From: Nitrosomonas sp. HPC101
GTDB taxonomy: Bacteria > Pseudomonadota > Gammaproteobacteria > Burkholderiales > Nitrosomonadaceae
Reading direction: 5' to 3'
NCBI RefSeq assembly: GCF_009833125.1
Contig: NZ_QRCC01000004.1
Coordinates: 1 to 64,000, forward strand
DNA length: 64,000 nucleotides
Shown: positions 9,489 through 19,448 of the stretch, in pieces
Layout of the letters: each line of letters opens with the position of its first letter
How positions within the stretch are numbered: the first letter of the stretch is position 1
Notes under the pieces: model-generated
Databases searched by the model: none
Told to the model about the DNA's origin: nothing
Seen by the model: the letters and a program-made list of their open reading frames with translations, nothing else
Program-made: the position numbers and the translations under genes

Positions 9489-10800
9489 ATCAAAAGCCGC
9501 ACTGACTGATAGATTTTATGAGCTAAAAAGGCGGTTGTGGTTCTTGCTGCTTGCTTTGATTGTGTACCGTATTGGTACGCATGTTCCTGTTCCGGGAATT
9601 GATTCGGTTGTATTGAAAGATCTTTTTAACTCCCAGGAAAACGGAATACTGGGAATGTTTGACATGTTCTCGGGAGGAGCACTTTCAAGATTTTCTATAT
9701 TTGCGCTTGGAATTATGCCATATATATCGGCATCTATTATCATGCAGCTTGGAACAGTAGCTGTTCCATATTTGGAATCCTTGAAAAAAGAAGGTGAGTC
9801 TGGAAGAAAAAAGATAACGCAATATACTCGTTACGGTACGCTATTACTTTCTACATTACAAAGCTACGGTATTTCTTTTGCTTTGCAATCTCAGCCCGGG
9901 TTGGTAGTGGAACCTGGCATGCATTTTATATTTACAACCATTATTACGCTTGTGACTGGATCCATATTCCTTATGTGGCTTGGTGAGCAGATTACTGAGC
10001 GTGGAATTGGCAACGGGATCTCTCTGATAATTTTTGCCGGGATAGCAGCAGGACTTCCGAGCGCTATCGGAGGAACGCTTGAGCTGGTAAATACGGGTGC
10101 AATGCATTTTTTTACTGCCCTGCTGATTTTTGTTGCAGCCATAGCTATTACAGCATTTGTTGTCTTTATAGAGCGTGGACAGCGGAAGATTTTAGTTAAC
10201 TATGCAAAGAGGCAAGTGGGTAAGCAGATGATGGGCGGTCAATCATCACATTTGCCTTTAAAATTGAATATGTCCGGGGTTATACCTCCGATATTTGCCT
10301 CTAGTATTATTTTGTTTCCTGCAACGTTGGCTGGTTGGTTTTCTGACAGTTTGTCCCTGAATTGGTTAAAGGATTTTAGTAGTACATTAGCTCCGGGACA
10401 GCCTGTCTATGTTGCTTTGTATGCTGCATTGATCATATTTTTTTGTTTTTTCTATACTGCGCTCGTATTTAACCCAAAGGAAACGGCGGATAATCTGAAA
10501 AAAAGTGGGGCTTTTATACCTGGGATACGTCCGGGCGATCAAACAACACGATATATAGAACGTATTATGTTAAGACTAACGCTAATAGGTTCAATTTATG
10601 TGACGTTAGTCTGTTTATTACCTGAATTTTTGATTCTGAAGTGGAACGTTCCATTTTATTTTGGAGGGACTTCTTTGCTAATAATCGTTGTGGTTACCAT
10701 GGATTTTATGGCTCAGGTTCAATCTCATGTGATGTCAGGTCAATATGAGAGTTTGTTGAAAAAAGCGAACTTTAAACCCAGTGGTAATTTTTTACGATAA
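9478..10800 (+). CDS. secY: Preprotein translocase subunit SecY
   Basis: A 440-residue SecY with ten hydrophobic segments. Conserved landmarks are the N-terminal [21 protein letters not shown], the plug region [22 protein letters not shown], and the cytoplasmic loop EKRG-type stretch [19 protein letters not shown]. SecY forms the channel that moves secreted and membrane proteins across the inner membrane with SecE and SecG. The ATG at 9478 lies within rplO; a GTG one codon later is a possible alternative. Confidence 0.97.
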   Translation: MVSKSKAALTDRFYELKRRLWFLLLALIVYRIGTHVPVPGIDSVVLKDLFNSQENGILGMFDMFSGGALSRFSIFALGIMPYISASIIMQLGTVAVPYLESLKKEGESGRKKITQYTRYGTLLLSTLQSYGISFALQSQPGLVVEPGMHFIFTTIITLVTGSIFLMWLGEQITERGIGNGISLIIFAGIAAGLPSAIGGTLELVNTGAMHFFTALLIFVAAIAITAFVVFIERGQRKILVNYAKRQVGKQMMGGQSSHLPLKLNMSGVIPPIFASSIILFPATLAGWFSDSLSLNWLKDFSSTLAPGQPVYVALYAALIIFFCFFYTALVFNPKETADNLKKSGAFIPGIRPGDQTTRYIERIMLRLTLIGSIYVTLVCLLPEFLILKWNVPFYFGGTSLLIIVVVTMDFMAQVQSHVMSGQYESLLKKANFKPSGNFLR

Positions 10801-10806
10801 GTTGTG

Positions 10807-11025
10807 ATGGCGAAAGAAGAAACCATTCAAATGCAAGGTGAAGTTATTGAAACGCTTCCGAATGCGACATTCAGAATAAAATTGGAAAATGGTCATATTG
10901 TACTAGGGCATATTTCAGGAAAAATGAGAATGAATTATATTCGTATTTTGCCTGGTGATAAAGTTACGGTTGATCTGACACCCTATGATTTAACTAGAGC
11001 GCGAATAACTTTCCGCACTAAGTAG
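10807..11025 (+). CDS. infA: Translation initiation factor IF-1
   Basis: The ATG at 10807 gives the standard 72-residue IF-1 ([13 protein letters not shown]). A GTG at 10804 would only add one methionine. The S1/OB-fold residues [12 protein letters not shown] and [18 protein letters not shown] are intact. IF-1 binds the 30S A site during initiation. It sits between secY and rpmJ, a frequent order in beta- and some other proteobacteria. Confidence 0.96.
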   Translation: MAKEETIQMQGEVIETLPNATFRIKLENGHIVLGHISGKMRMNYIRILPGDKVTVDLTPYDLTRARITFRTK

Positions 11026-11066
11026 TTATATTTGTTGTATTACATAAATATTATCGTGGATTTATT

Positions 11067-11180
11067 ATGAAAGTACGAGCATCGATTAAAAGAATATGCA
11101 GAAATTGTAAAATAATAAAACGTCATGGAGTTATTCGTGTTATTTGTGTCGATGCAAGGCACAAACAACGTCAAGGTTAA
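11067..11180 (+). CDS. rpmJ: 50S ribosomal protein L36
   Basis: A 37-codon gene that is easy to overlook because of its size. The product starts [20 protein letters not shown] and ends RHKQRQG, the classic L36 ending. The zinc ligands Cys11, Cys14, Cys27 and His32 are all present, so this is the zinc-binding form. L36 is a small 50S protein near the L7/L12 base. It closes the spc block just before rpsM. Confidence 0.95.
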   Translation: MKVRASIKRICRNCKIIKRHGVIRVICVDARHKQRQG

Positions 11181-11202
11181 TTTTTTTAATATAGGTTAAA
11201 AA

Positions 11203-11562
11203 ATGGCTCGTATAGCAGGTGTCAACTTGCCTAGTAATAAGCACGTTAATATAGCTTTGACGGCTATTTACGGTATAGGAAATTCGACGGCACGTAAAAT
11301 TTGTACGGATCTAGATATTCCGCCTTTTATTAAACTTAAAGAATTGACGGACGGCAAGTTGGAGGAGTTGAGGGATTCTATTGCAAAACTACTGATTGAA
11401 GGGGATTTGCGTCGAGAAGTCTCAATGAATATCAAAAGATTGATTGATCTTGGTAGTTATCGTGGATTACGACATCGTAGAGGTTTGCCAGTAAGAGGTC
11501 AGCGCACGAAAACTAATGCCAGAACAAGAAAAGGTCCGCGTAAAGCGATACGTGCTAAGTAA
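11203..11562 (+). CDS. rpsM: 30S ribosomal protein S13
   Basis: A 119-residue S13 with [20 protein letters not shown] at the start, the helix-two-turn-helix [11 protein letters not shown] and the basic tail [19 protein letters not shown]13 contacts the P-site tRNA and the 50S A-site finger. It opens the alpha operon. A weak AT-rich ribosome-binding site precedes the ATG. Confidence 0.96.
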   Translation: MARIAGVNLPSNKHVNIALTAIYGIGNSTARKICTDLDIPPFIKLKELTDGKLEELRDSIAKLLIEGDLRREVSMNIKRLIDLGSYRGLRHRRGLPVRGQRTKTNARTRKGPRKAIRAK

Positions 11563-11600
11563 TTTTTTATTTGTTTAATTTAAAAATAGATTAGAAATTA

Positions 11601-11990
11601 ATGATAAAGCCTCCATTAAAAAGTCGTAAAAAAATAAAAAAAAATATTGTTGAAGGGGTCGCACATATACATGCATCTTTTAACAATACAATTGTAACAA
11701 TATCTGATCGCCAGGGAAATGCACTGTCTTGGGCTACATCAGGAGGGGTCGGATTTAAAGGATCGCGTAAGAGTACCCCTTTTGCAGCACAAGTTGCTGC
11801 GGAACATGCAGGTAAAGCCGCTTTGGAGTATGGCGTCAAAAATTTGGAGATTAGAGTTAAAGGACCTGGGCCTGGCCGTGATTCAGCTGTAAGAGCACTT
11901 AATGCTACGGGTTTTAAAATTACAAGTATCACCGATGTGACACCTGTGCCTCATAATGGATGTAGGCCACCCAAGAAGCGTCGTATCTAA
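11601..11990 (+). CDS. rpsK: 30S ribosomal protein S11
   Basis: A 129-residue S11 with [36 protein letters not shown] and the C-terminal [18 protein letters not shown]11 lines the 30S platform near the E site. Length and motifs are standard. It lies 38 bases after rpsM. Confidence 0.96.
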   Translation: MIKPPLKSRKKIKKNIVEGVAHIHASFNNTIVTISDRQGNALSWATSGGVGFKGSRKSTPFAAQVAAEHAGKAALEYGVKNLEIRVKGPGPGRDSAVRALNATGFKITSITDVTPVPHNGCRPPKKRRI

Positions 11991-12002
11991 GGAGAAAAGT
12001 CT

Positions 12003-12629
12003 GTGGCCAGAAATATAAACCCGAAATGTCGTCAATGTCGCCGAGAAGGGGAAAAGCTATTCCTGAAAGGTGACAAATGTTTTAGTGATAAGTGTCCTAT
12101 AGAACGAAGAAATTATCCGCCTGGACAACACGGCCAGAGAAAAACAAGACTATCTGATTATGCTGTGCAGCTGAGAGAAAAACAAAAAATCAGAAGAATC
12201 TATGGTTTGCTGGAGAATCAATTCCGGAACGTGTATAAGCGGGCTGATAGACAAAAAGGCGTTACAGGTGAAAATCTGTTGACTCTTTTAGAAAGTCGTT
12301 TAGATAATGTTGCATATAACATGGGATTTGGTGCTTCAAGAGCCGAGGCGCGTCAAATAATTAGACACGATTGTATTCTTTTAAATGGTAAGAAAGCCAA
12401 TATACCTTCTCAATTGGTAGGGCCGGGAGATCAAATAGAAGTGGCCGAGCATGCAAAGAGCTATTTGCGGATTAAATCTTCAATTGAAGTGGCTAAGCGC
12501 CGTAGCGTGCCATCTTGGCTGGAAGTCGATTTTGATAGTCTTAAAGGCTTTTATAAGAATAAGCCCGATCGCAGTGATTTATCTTCAACGATTAATGAAT
12601 CTCTTGTGGTTGAGCTTTATTCCAAATAG
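12003..12629 (+). CDS. rpsD: 30S ribosomal protein S4 (zinc-binding form)
   Basis: A 208-residue S4 starting from GTG with AAGGAGA upstream. The N-terminus reads [10 protein letters not shown] and then KCFSDKC, giving four cysteines (about residues 9, 12, 26, 31), the arrangement of the zinc-binding S4 type known from Thermus and many Gram-positives; E. coli S4 lacks this finger. The S4 RNA-binding domain ([23 protein letters not shown]) follows at about residue 98. S4 nucleates 30S assembly and in enterobacteria represses the alpha operon. Confidence 0.96.
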   Translation: MARNINPKCRQCRREGEKLFLKGDKCFSDKCPIERRNYPPGQHGQRKTRLSDYAVQLREKQKIRRIYGLLENQFRNVYKRADRQKGVTGENLLTLLESRLDNVAYNMGFGASRAEARQIIRHDCILLNGKKANIPSQLVGPGDQIEVAEHAKSYLRIKSSIEVAKRRSVPSWLEVDFDSLKGFYKNKPDRSDLSSTINESLVVELYSK

Positions 12630-12655
12630 TCAATTTTTCTTATATTGGCACGTAT

Positions 12656-13663
12656 ATGTCATCAAATAGTTTTCTCATACCCAGGATCATAGAGGTACAT
12701 AATCTCTCACCTTTACGCGCTAAGGTTGTAATGGAGCCGTTTGAACGAGGTTTTGGTTATACTTTAGGTAACGCGTTGCGTCGTGTTTTATTATCCTCTA
12801 TTCCTGGTTGTGCTCCTACTAAAGTCAGTATTAGCGGGGTTGTGCATGAATATTCAACGATTGATGGTTTACAGGAAGATATCGTTGATCTGATATTAAA
12901 CCTGAAGGGAGTTGTACTCAAGCTTCATGGCAAGAGTTCCACGATTCTTACCTTAAAGAAAGATACGGAAGGTATTGTTACAGCTGGCGATATCGAATCT
13001 TCTCATGATGTGGAAATAATCAACCCAGAGCATGTGATTGCCCATATTACTAGTGGAGGTCGTATTGAAGCGCAGATTACGGTGGAAAAAGGAAGAGGAT
13101 ATTTTCCTTCTGTTAATCGAAGTAGAGAAGATAAGAGTTTATCTTCTATCGGAGATATACTGCTGGATGCCTCATTTAGCCCGATCAAGCGCGTTAGCTA
13201 CACGATAGAAAATGCACGTGTGGAGCAAAGAACGGATCTTGATAAGCTGATTATTGATATTGAAACGAATGGTTCTGTTGATCCTGAAGAAGCGATTCGT
13301 TATGCAGCGAAGGTGCTGGTTGAACAATTTTCCTTCTTTGCGGATTTGGAAAGCACACCGTTACCTACCGAACAACCGAGAGCTCCTGTCATTGATCCCA
13401 TTTTGTTGCGACCAGTTGATGATTTAGAGCTTACTGTTCGTTCTGCAAATTGTTTGAAAGTTGAAAATATATTTTATATTGGTGATTTAATTCAAAGAAC
13501 TGAAGCTGAGCTTCTTCGTACGCCTAATTTGGGTAGAAAATCATTAAATGAGATTAAAGAAGTACTCGCTTCACGTGATTTATCACTGGGTATGAAATTA
13601 GAGAATTGGCCACCAGCTAACTTAGAAAATTATGTAAAGGAACCGGGACATGCGTCATCGTAA
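12656..13663 (+). CDS. rpoA: RNA polymerase alpha subunit
   Basis: A 335-residue alpha subunit. The N-terminal dimerisation domain (to about residue 230) contains [20 protein letters not shown]; the C-terminal domain (about 250-320) contains the DNA- and activator-contacting surface [13 protein letters not shown] and [16 protein letters not shown]. The C-terminus overlaps the start of rplQ by 14 bases. Standard place in the alpha operon after rpsD. Confidence 0.97.
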   Translation: MSSNSFLIPRIIEVHNLSPLRAKVVMEPFERGFGYTLGNALRRVLLSSIPGCAPTKVSISGVVHEYSTIDGLQEDIVDLILNLKGVVLKLHGKSSTILTLKKDTEGIVTAGDIESSHDVEIINPEHVIAHITSGGRIEAQITVEKGRGYFPSVNRSREDKSLSSIGDILLDASFSPIKRVSYTIENARVEQRTDLDKLIIDIETNGSVDPEEAIRYAAKVLVEQFSFFADLESTPLPTEQPRAPVIDPILLRPVDDLELTVRSANCLKVENIFYIGDLIQRTEAELLRTPNLGRKSLNEIKEVLASRDLSLGMKLENWPPANLENYVKEPGHASS

Positions 13664-14042
13664 TGGGTTGCGAAAATTAAACCGAACCTCTAGCCATCGT
13701 TTAGCTATGTTTAGAAATCTAACTAATTCTTTACTTGAACATGAAATTATTAGAACTACGCTTCCTAAGGCCAAAGAGCTTCGTCGTGTAGTAGAACCGG
13801 TAATTACGTTGGGTAAAAATCCATCGTTGGCTAGCCAACGATTGGCATTTGATAGATTGAGAAACAGAGAGAATGTTGTAAAAGTTTTTTCTGAATTAGG
13901 GCCACGTTACCAGAATCGGAAGGGTGGCTATTTGAGGATTCTAAAATGTGGTTTTAGAAAAGGGGATAATGCCCCAATGGCTATTGTTGAGTTGCTGGAT
14001 AGATCTGAGACTGCTGACGATGTTATAAATACTGCGGAGTAA
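13650..14042 (+). CDS. rplQ: 50S ribosomal protein L17
   Basis: A 130-residue L17 starting [17 protein letters not shown], the invariant start of the family, with [17 protein letters not shown] further on. It lies near the tunnel exit. It is the last gene of the 14-kb ribosomal block. A short stem CTGAG/CTCAG follows the stop, but without a T-run it is not a convincing terminator. Confidence 0.96.
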   Translation: MRHRNGLRKLNRTSSHRLAMFRNLTNSLLEHEIIRTTLPKAKELRRVVEPVITLGKNPSLASQRLAFDRLRNRENVVKVFSELGPRYQNRKGGYLRILKCGFRKGDNAPMAIVELLDRSETADDVINTAE

Positions 14043-14110
14043 ACAACTCTGAGTCTCTGCTCAGATTTAGTCCATCCTCCATTCTTGTGACGTTATGCTT
14101 GTTTCACGAA

Positions 14111-14186
14111 GCCGCAGTAACTCAGTTGGTAGAGTAGCTGATTCGTAATCAGCAAGTCGGAGGTTCGACTCCTCTCTGCGGCACCA
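14111..14186 (+). tRNA. tRNA-Thr (anticodon CGT)
   Basis: A 76-base cloverleaf including an encoded CCA end. The acceptor stem GCCGCAG pairs with CTGCGGC, the anticodon stem GCTGA/TCAGC encloses the loop TTCGTAA with anticodon CGT, and the T-loop is TTCGACT. It reads ACG threonine codons. It stands alone between rplQ and the convergent rnfH-like gene. Confidence 0.96.
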
Positions 14187-14243
14187 TAATTCTGCTATTT
14201 GACTTCCTTTTGCCCACTGAGAATCTGTATTCTAATTCCAGCT

Positions 14244-14540
14244 TTATTTTGATTTGATTTTTAGTTTGCGTTTTTCTTTGGGATCGACGATCAAAGGCCT
14301 ATATATTTCAATCCGGTCATTCTGATGAAGTATAGTTTCTGGGTGGACAATTTTTCCATGAATGCCTATTTTCAAGGTTGACCAATTAATCACAGGATAA
14401 AATTCTTTTATCTCTGAAAATTTGATTGCTTGCTTAATCATAGTTCCTTCTGGAACTTGAAGGCGCTTGGTGAAATGTCGCCCAGTTAATGCAGCGACTA
14501 TCTCTATACTAATAAAGCCGTTCCTAAGTGCTAGGCCCAT
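14244..14540 (-). CDS. RnfH/RatB family ubiquitin-like protein
   Basis: A protein of 98 residues if it starts at MGLALRNGFISIEIVAAL (14540); an ATG at 14576 would add 12 residues from within ratA. It belongs to the RnfH (UPF0125) family, a beta-grasp fold; family residues visible are GTMIKQAIKFS and WSTLKIGIHGKIV, ending in the basic tail KEKRKLKIKSK. It overlaps the end of ratA, the usual pairing. The exact function is unsettled in the family. Confidence 0.85.
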   Translation of the reverse strand: MGLALRNGFISIEIVAALTGRHFTKRLQVPEGTMIKQAIKFSEIKEFYPVINWSTLKIGIHGKIVHPETILHQNDRIEIYRPLIVDPKEKRKLKIKSK

Positions 14541-14967
14541 AAATCCTTTCCGCTCGTTCCACGAATGCTTCCACAAAACTGTTGGCTATTATATAAAATA
14601 CCGGTCCAATCAGCTTTTCTAAAAGCTTGTGAGAAAATGTGTAATGTAATTTAAATTCAATCTTACAGGCGGTCTCGGTTAAAGGAATAAAACGCCAGTA
14701 GCCGTTAAGTTTTTCGAAAGGCCCCTCAAGCAATTCTATTTCAATTAGATTGGGTGGATGGCGTTTGTTCTTGGTAGTAAAGCTGTGTTTGATGTGATGG
14801 TAATCGATGTTTACTGTTGCATGCGCAATTTCATTATCATCCATGAGTTCCATCGATGCCCCTGAGCACCAGGGTAGAAACTCAGAATAGTTCTCCACGG
14901 TATCTACTAAATGAAACATTTGGGCGGATGAATATCCTACCAATACTGTCTTTTCTATTTCAGTCAT
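14524..14967 (-). CDS. ratA: RatA-type SRPBCC/START domain protein
   Basis: The start at MTEIEKTVLVGYS gives 147 residues; an ATG at 14985 would add six residues. It is a polyketide-cyclase/START-like lipid-binding fold related to E. coli RatA, which inhibits 70S formation, and to Coq10. Visible family features are VENYSEFLPWCSGA and LEGPFEKLNGYWRFIPL. It is divergent from smpB, a very common arrangement. Whether it acts as a toxin or a ubiquinone-binding protein cannot be read from the sequence. Confidence 0.88.
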   Translation of the reverse strand: MTEIEKTVLVGYSSAQMFHLVDTVENYSEFLPWCSGASMELMDDNEIAHATVNIDYHHIKHSFTTKNKRHPPNLIEIELLEGPFEKLNGYWRFIPLTETACKIEFKLHYTFSHKLLEKLIGPVFYIIANSFVEAFVERAERIYGPST

Positions 14968-15063
14968 AATGCTATATTCCCACATTCGAGTGTAAAGATG
15001 CTAAAAACTGATACACTAATTGAAAATTTTTTGTATACATATATTTTTTCCCAGTTGTTTTGA

Positions 15064-15513
15064 ATGAGCATTGCGCAAAACAAAAAAGCTTTCCACGATT
15101 ACTTCATCGAAGAAAAATATGAAGCTGGTATTGTGCTGGAAGGGTGGGAGGTTAAGGCAATACGTGCTGGTCGAGTTCAGTTGAAAGAAGCTTACGTGGT
15201 TATCCGTAAGGGCGAGCTATTTCTTATAGGATGCCATATTAGCCCGCTGTCGACAGCATCAACACATGTTAATCCTGACCCTGTAAAAACACGTAAACTA
15301 CTATTCCATGCTTTTCAGATCAAGGAACTCATCGGCAAAGTAGAACGTGCGGGCTATACTCTGGTGCCGTTGGATATGCATTATAAAGCAGGTAAAATCA
15401 AACTGGAAATTGGTCTTGCAAAAGGAAAAAAACAATACGACAAACGTGAAAGTGAAAAACGTAAGGAATGGGAGCGCGACAAACAGCGCCTGTTACGTAT
15501 GCGTCATTCTTGA
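15064..15513 (+). CDS. smpB: SsrA-binding protein SmpB
   Basis: A 149-residue SmpB with [19 protein letters not shown] at the N-terminus, [16 protein letters not shown], and the C-terminal [16 protein letters not shown] tail that enters the decoding centre. It brings tmRNA to stalled ribosomes. No ssrA gene is in the window. The gene is divergent from ratA and nine bases before ctaA. Confidence 0.96.
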   Translation: MSIAQNKKAFHDYFIEEKYEAGIVLEGWEVKAIRAGRVQLKEAYVVIRKGELFLIGCHISPLSTASTHVNPDPVKTRKLLFHAFQIKELIGKVERAGYTLVPLDMHYKAGKIKLEIGLAKGKKQYDKRESEKRKEWERDKQRLLRMRHS

Positions 15514-15522
15514 TTAATAGCT

Positions 15523-16593
15523 ATGCAGACAAGTTCATTTAATACGGTTACTCCTGAAATTCCTGATAAATCTGCTCAACATCATATGCCCATCGCGATC
15601 TGGTTACTGATTTGCTGTGCGCTGGTATTTGCCATGGTTGTTGTTGGCGGGGTAACGCGTCTGACTGGCTCCGGATTATCAATTGTTGAGTGGCAGCCTA
15701 TAGTTGGAAGTGTTCCGCCTATTAGTCAGGAAGATTGGGAGGTGTTGCTGGAAAAGTACCGCCAAATACCTCAATATGAGCAAGTGAATAAAGGTATGAC
15801 ACTGGATGCATTCAAGGGAATATTCTGGTGGGAATATTTTCACCGTTTGCTTGGTCGTCTGATTGGTCTTGTTTATTTCGTGCCCTTTGTCTATTTTATG
15901 GTGCGCAAGCGGGTTGATCGTGTACTCGGTGTGAAGTTGCTGGGTATCTTTGTGCTTGGTGCTCTGCAGGGTTTAATGGGCTGGTATATGGTTATGAGTG
16001 GCTTGGCAGATAATATTTATGTCAGTCAGTACCGACTGACTGCGCACCTTGGTCTTGCTTTCATTATTTATGCCGCTATGTTCTGGGTGGCCACTGGATT
16101 GATTTCACCTGCTAATACGCATTTATCAGATCCACTATCCATACATAAGCTTAAAAGATTTGCTCAGGTGTTGACCGGGCTGATATTTATTATGGTGCTA
16201 TCTGGTGGCTTGGTGGCAGGTATCCATGCTGGGAGGGCATATAATACGTTCCCTCTGATGGATGGTTTTCTGATTCCTCCCGCCATGTTCGTGCTGGAAC
16301 CCTGGTATCGAAATTTCTTTGATAACATCACGACGGTACAGTTTGATCACCGTTTGATTGCCTGGCTATTGATTTTTTCTATCCCATGGTTCTGGGTCAG
16401 AGCGAAACGACTATCGTTGTCGTGGTCTGGTCGCCTGGCTTGCCATCTCTTGCTGTTGATGTTGTTTATTCAAGTAGGGCTCGGGATTACGACATTGCTA
16501 TTATCAGTTCCACTAACGTTTGCTGCTGCACACCAGGCGGGAGCTGTATTGCTATTTACCGCCGCATTGTGGGTTTGTCGTAAGCTATCCTGA
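15523..16593 (+). CDS. ctaA: Heme A synthase (COX15/CtaA family)
   Basis: A 356-residue membrane protein with about eight hydrophobic segments. It carries the signature [19 protein letters not shown] near residue 42 and histidines placed for heme binding in [23 protein letters not shown] and AAHQAGA. The family converts heme O to heme A for cytochrome aa3 oxidase, in the inner membrane. The gene follows smpB closely, so co-transcription is likely. No oxidase genes are nearby. Confidence 0.92.
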   Translation: MQTSSFNTVTPEIPDKSAQHHMPIAIWLLICCALVFAMVVVGGVTRLTGSGLSIVEWQPIVGSVPPISQEDWEVLLEKYRQIPQYEQVNKGMTLDAFKGIFWWEYFHRLLGRLIGLVYFVPFVYFMVRKRVDRVLGVKLLGIFVLGALQGLMGWYMVMSGLADNIYVSQYRLTAHLGLAFIIYAAMFWVATGLISPANTHLSDPLSIHKLKRFAQVLTGLIFIMVLSGGLVAGIHAGRAYNTFPLMDGFLIPPAMFVLEPWYRNFFDNITTVQFDHRLIAWLLIFSIPWFWVRAKRLSLSWSGRLACHLLLLMLFIQVGLGITTLLLSVPLTFAAAHQAGAVLLFTAALWVCRKLS

Positions 16594-16690
16594 TAATTAA
16601 TTAAATCTGTGTTTTTCTAATGGTGGTACGTTTTTTATGGCATATGAAATCCCCGGGAAAAATGGATGCTCAACACAAAGGAGCACGTTG

Positions 16691-17104
16691 ATGGAAGGAT
16701 CGATACCAGGGTTTTGGCGTCGTATGCTGGCATTGGCTTACGAATTTTTGCTGCTACTGGGTGTATGGTTCATCGCCGCTTTTCTGTTTCACCTTATTTT
16801 CCGGGATACATCAGCCGAATACTTTAGGCCTTTATTTCAATTTTATTTATTGTTTATCGGTGGTATCTACTTTATCTGGTTCTGGACGCATGGTGGCCAA
16901 ACGCTGGCCATGCAGACCTGGAAATTACAGCTTGTTTCTGCCAATGGCGGAAAAGTTACCACGCAACAAGCGATGGTGCGCTACCTTATGGCTGTAATAG
17001 GCATTAGTTTTCTGGGACTCGGGCTGCTATGGGCCTTGTTTAATCGTAATCGCCAATTTCTGCATGATAAGTTGGCCGGTACACGTATCATAAGACTCAG
17101 CTAA
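16691..17104 (+). CDS. RDD family membrane protein
   Basis: The ATG at 16691 is preferred because AGGAG lies seven to eight bases upstream; an in-frame ATG at 16637 has a poorer site and would add 18 polar residues. The 137-residue product has the RDD hallmarks FWRRMLALAYEF, three hydrophobic segments, THGGQTLAMQTWKLQL and the end NRNRQFLHDKLAGTRII. The substrate is not known; RDD proteins are sometimes linked to ion transport. Confidence 0.88.
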   Translation: MEGSIPGFWRRMLALAYEFLLLLGVWFIAAFLFHLIFRDTSAEYFRPLFQFYLLFIGGIYFIWFWTHGGQTLAMQTWKLQLVSANGGKVTTQQAMVRYLMAVIGISFLGLGLLWALFNRNRQFLHDKLAGTRIIRLS

Positions 17105-17284
17105 GTTAGAAGGCATCGGCGGATTTCTCCTGGAAGGTTTTTGTATCCAGCTATTACGTTAGTCTGTTTCTGTAAAATTCTTGATGGCGAGTTATTGTCG
17201 TTGCAGTCTCGGTGTTGTTCTGTTTTTTGTATGGCTCGCAAAACACACTATATTCAGGCGCCCTCTTAGAGTAGAATAGTGCGC

Positions 17285-17380
17285 GGCGGGCCTCCCCGCA
17301 TTGTAAAGTAGTGAATCTGGTCAGATCCGGAAGGAAGCAGCCACAGCTATTTTTTACAAGTGCCGGGGGTTCGGCTCGCC
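17285..17380 (+). ncRNA. ffs: Signal recognition particle 4.5S RNA
   Basis: The segment contains the SRP core GGTCAGATCCGGAAGGAAGC and the opposing CCACAG strand that form the Ffh-binding internal loop. The ends GGCGGGCC and GGCTCGCC pair over eight positions with one G-U, giving the long hairpin of the small bacterial SRP RNA. A -10-like TAGAAT lies at 17272-17277 with no clear -35. The position just before dnaX is common in proteobacteria. Confidence 0.95.
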
Positions 17381-17465
17381 ACCTGTCTTTACACAGATTT
17401 CAGGATCTGTTTCTTTGCAGCTTCATGATATTCGAATTGTAATAATCTCTTTTTGATAGAAAACC

Positions 17466-19055
17466 TTGGCGGATTCTCAGGCACTTGCCCGTAAATGGCG
17501 CCCCAAAGACTTTATGGGCCTGGTTGGACAAGAACATGTTGTTAGAGCGCTGGTCAACTCAATGGAGCAGAATCGGTTGCATCATGCATACCTGTTTACA
17601 GGTACACGTGGGGTTGGCAAGACAACAGTAGCCAGGATTTTGGCAAAGGCGCTGAATTGCGAGCGGGGAATTACTGCCACACCCTGTGGAAAGTGTACAG
17701 CCTGCTTGGCAATTGATCAGGGAAGTTTTGTCGATTTGATTGAACTGGATGCGGCATCCAATACTCAGGTGGATGCCATGCGCGAACTGCTGGATAACGC
17801 TCAATATGCACCGGTTGCGGCGCGCTACAAGGTTTATTTAATTGATGAGGTGCACATGCTTTCCAGGTCAGCATTCAATGCAATGCTCAAAACGCTGGAA
17901 GAGCCACCAGAACACGTTAAATTTATTCTTGCCACCACGGATCCCCAGAAAATTCCTGTGACTGTGTTATCTCGCTGTCTTCAGTTCAATCTGAAGCAAA
18001 TACCGTCATCCCTGATGGAGATGCGCCTGACCGAGATTCTCTCCGCGGAGGGAATTTCTGCGGATACAGCTGCCTTGAAATTGCTGGCAAAAGCAGCAAA
18101 GGGGAGTCTGCGAGATGCGCTTAGTCTGCTTGATCAGGCCATTGCGTTCAGTAATGCTGCAATAGATGAAACCAGTACTCGTGAGATGCTGGGAGCGTTA
18201 GATCAGAATCATTTGTTTGCACTGTTGGAAGCCTTGGCGGAGCGGGATGGAGCAGCAATGTTGGCTATTGCAGATCAACTGGAAGTGGCAAGCGTATTAT
18301 TTGATCAGGTCTTGCAGGATCTGGCAGCGTTATTGCACCGGCTGGCAACCGCTCAGATCATTCCGCAGATACTTGATGAAGAACAGCCGGAAGTTGACAG
18401 ATTACTTGCCTTGATAAAACACTTCACGCCTGAAGATATTCAACTGTTTTACGAAATTGCATTACACGGACGTGCTGATCTGAGTCAGGCTCCAGATGAA
18501 TACAGTGGTTTTACCATGACGTTAATGCGGATGCTGGTCTTTATGCCTTCTTGTTCTCAACAAGCAGCTGATCGTGTTGTACATGCGGGTATCAGTGCTG
18601 ATACTCCTCCGGAGGTAAAATCTGGGTTGTCCACGGATTCCGGGGGACAAGAAAAATCAATAGTGATTGATTCTCCAAATGAGGCTTGGCTTGCGCTGGT
18701 AGACCAGCTGAAATTGCATGGGATGACACGGATGCTGGCGCAATACAGTGAAGCAAAACATTTTTCCGCAAGCAGAATAGAATTATGTGTAGCAGAAATG
18801 CACAAACATCTGCTGGAGAAAGTCTATCAGGACAAGCTGAAATCTCAACTGAAAATCCATCTTGGGAAAGCGGTTGAGGTAATTTTTTCGCTGGAGCGTA
18901 TTACGGGTGTTACTCCAGCGGTATTGCGGGATCGTGACAAACTCGCGAAGCAATCCCAGGCGATTGAAGCGATTGAATCTGATCCCTATGTCCAGGGACT
19001 GGTTAAGGAATTCGACGCCAAATTGAATGTTTCTTCCATTAAACCGATTCATTAA
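17466..19055 (+). CDS. dnaX: DNA polymerase III subunits gamma and tau
   Basis: A 529-residue clamp-loader ATPase starting from TTG (MADSQALARKWRPKDF). Walker A is GTRGVGKT at residues 46-53, four zinc-binding cysteines follow at about 65, 74, 77 and 80, Walker B is VYLIDEVHML, and the SRC sensor is VLSRCLQF. The region after about residue 370 is the variable linker and tau-specific tail. I saw no clear A-rich slippery site, so whether a shorter gamma form is made is open. The TTG start has a weak ribosome-binding site. Confidence 0.95.
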   Translation: MADSQALARKWRPKDFMGLVGQEHVVRALVNSMEQNRLHHAYLFTGTRGVGKTTVARILAKALNCERGITATPCGKCTACLAIDQGSFVDLIELDAASNTQVDAMRELLDNAQYAPVAARYKVYLIDEVHMLSRSAFNAMLKTLEEPPEHVKFILATTDPQKIPVTVLSRCLQFNLKQIPSSLMEMRLTEILSAEGISADTAALKLLAKAAKGSLRDALSLLDQAIAFSNAAIDETSTREMLGALDQNHLFALLEALAERDGAAMLAIADQLEVASVLFDQVLQDLAALLHRLATAQIIPQILDEEQPEVDRLLALIKHFTPEDIQLFYEIALHGRADLSQAPDEYSGFTMTLMRMLVFMPSCSQQAADRVVHAGISADTPPEVKSGLSTDSGGQEKSIVIDSPNEAWLALVDQLKLHGMTRMLAQYSEAKHFSASRIELCVAEMHKHLLEKVYQDKLKSQLKIHLGKAVEVIFSLERITGVTPAVLRDRDKLAKQSQAIEAIESDPYVQGLVKEFDAKLNVSSIKPIH

Positions 19056-19071
19056 CGGAGATTGAAAATTG

Positions 19072-19395
19072 ATGAAAGCCAATTTAGGCAACTTGATGAA
19101 GCAGGCCCAGCAAATGCAGGAAAACATGAAGGCTATGCAGGAAAAGCTGGCAACAATTGAGGTTGAAGGCCAGGCGGGAGCGGGCATGGTCAAGGTTACC
19201 ATGACCTGCCGCCATGACGTGAAGCGGGTCAGTATCGATAGCAGTTTGATCGGTGACGACAAGGAAATGCTGGAAGATCTGGTGGCGGCCGCGATGAATG
19301 ATGCGGTGCGCCGGGTCGAGGCTGCAACACAGGAACATATGGCGGGTGTGACCAGCGGCCTGGGATTGCCTGCGGGAATGAAATTTCCCTTCTAA
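19072..19395 (+). CDS. ebfC: YbaB/EbfC family nucleoid-associated protein
   Basis: A 107-residue protein with [16 protein letters not shown] at the N-terminus and the conserved [12 protein letters not shown] at the C-terminus. The family forms DNA-binding dimers with a tweezer-like shape. It follows dnaX by 16 bases, the standard pairing; recR, often next in other genomes, is absent and a pseudouridine synthase gene follows. Confidence 0.93.
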   Translation: MKANLGNLMKQAQQMQENMKAMQEKLATIEVEGQAGAGMVKVTMTCRHDVKRVSIDSSLIGDDKEMLEDLVAAAMNDAVRRVEAATQEHMAGVTSGLGLPAGMKFPF

Positions 19396-19448
19396 ATGAT
19401 CTGTTGATATATTTTTGACAGACCGACTACAACACAGGATTTATATTC

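Noticed and set aside
14045-14070. Stem CTGAG/CTCAG after rplQ as a terminator
   Set aside because: The stem is only five base pairs and no T-run follows.
18640-18670. Possible A-rich frameshift site in dnaX (GAAAAATCAATAG)
   Set aside because: It is not a canonical slippery heptamer and no downstream stem or early stop in the expected frame was convincing.
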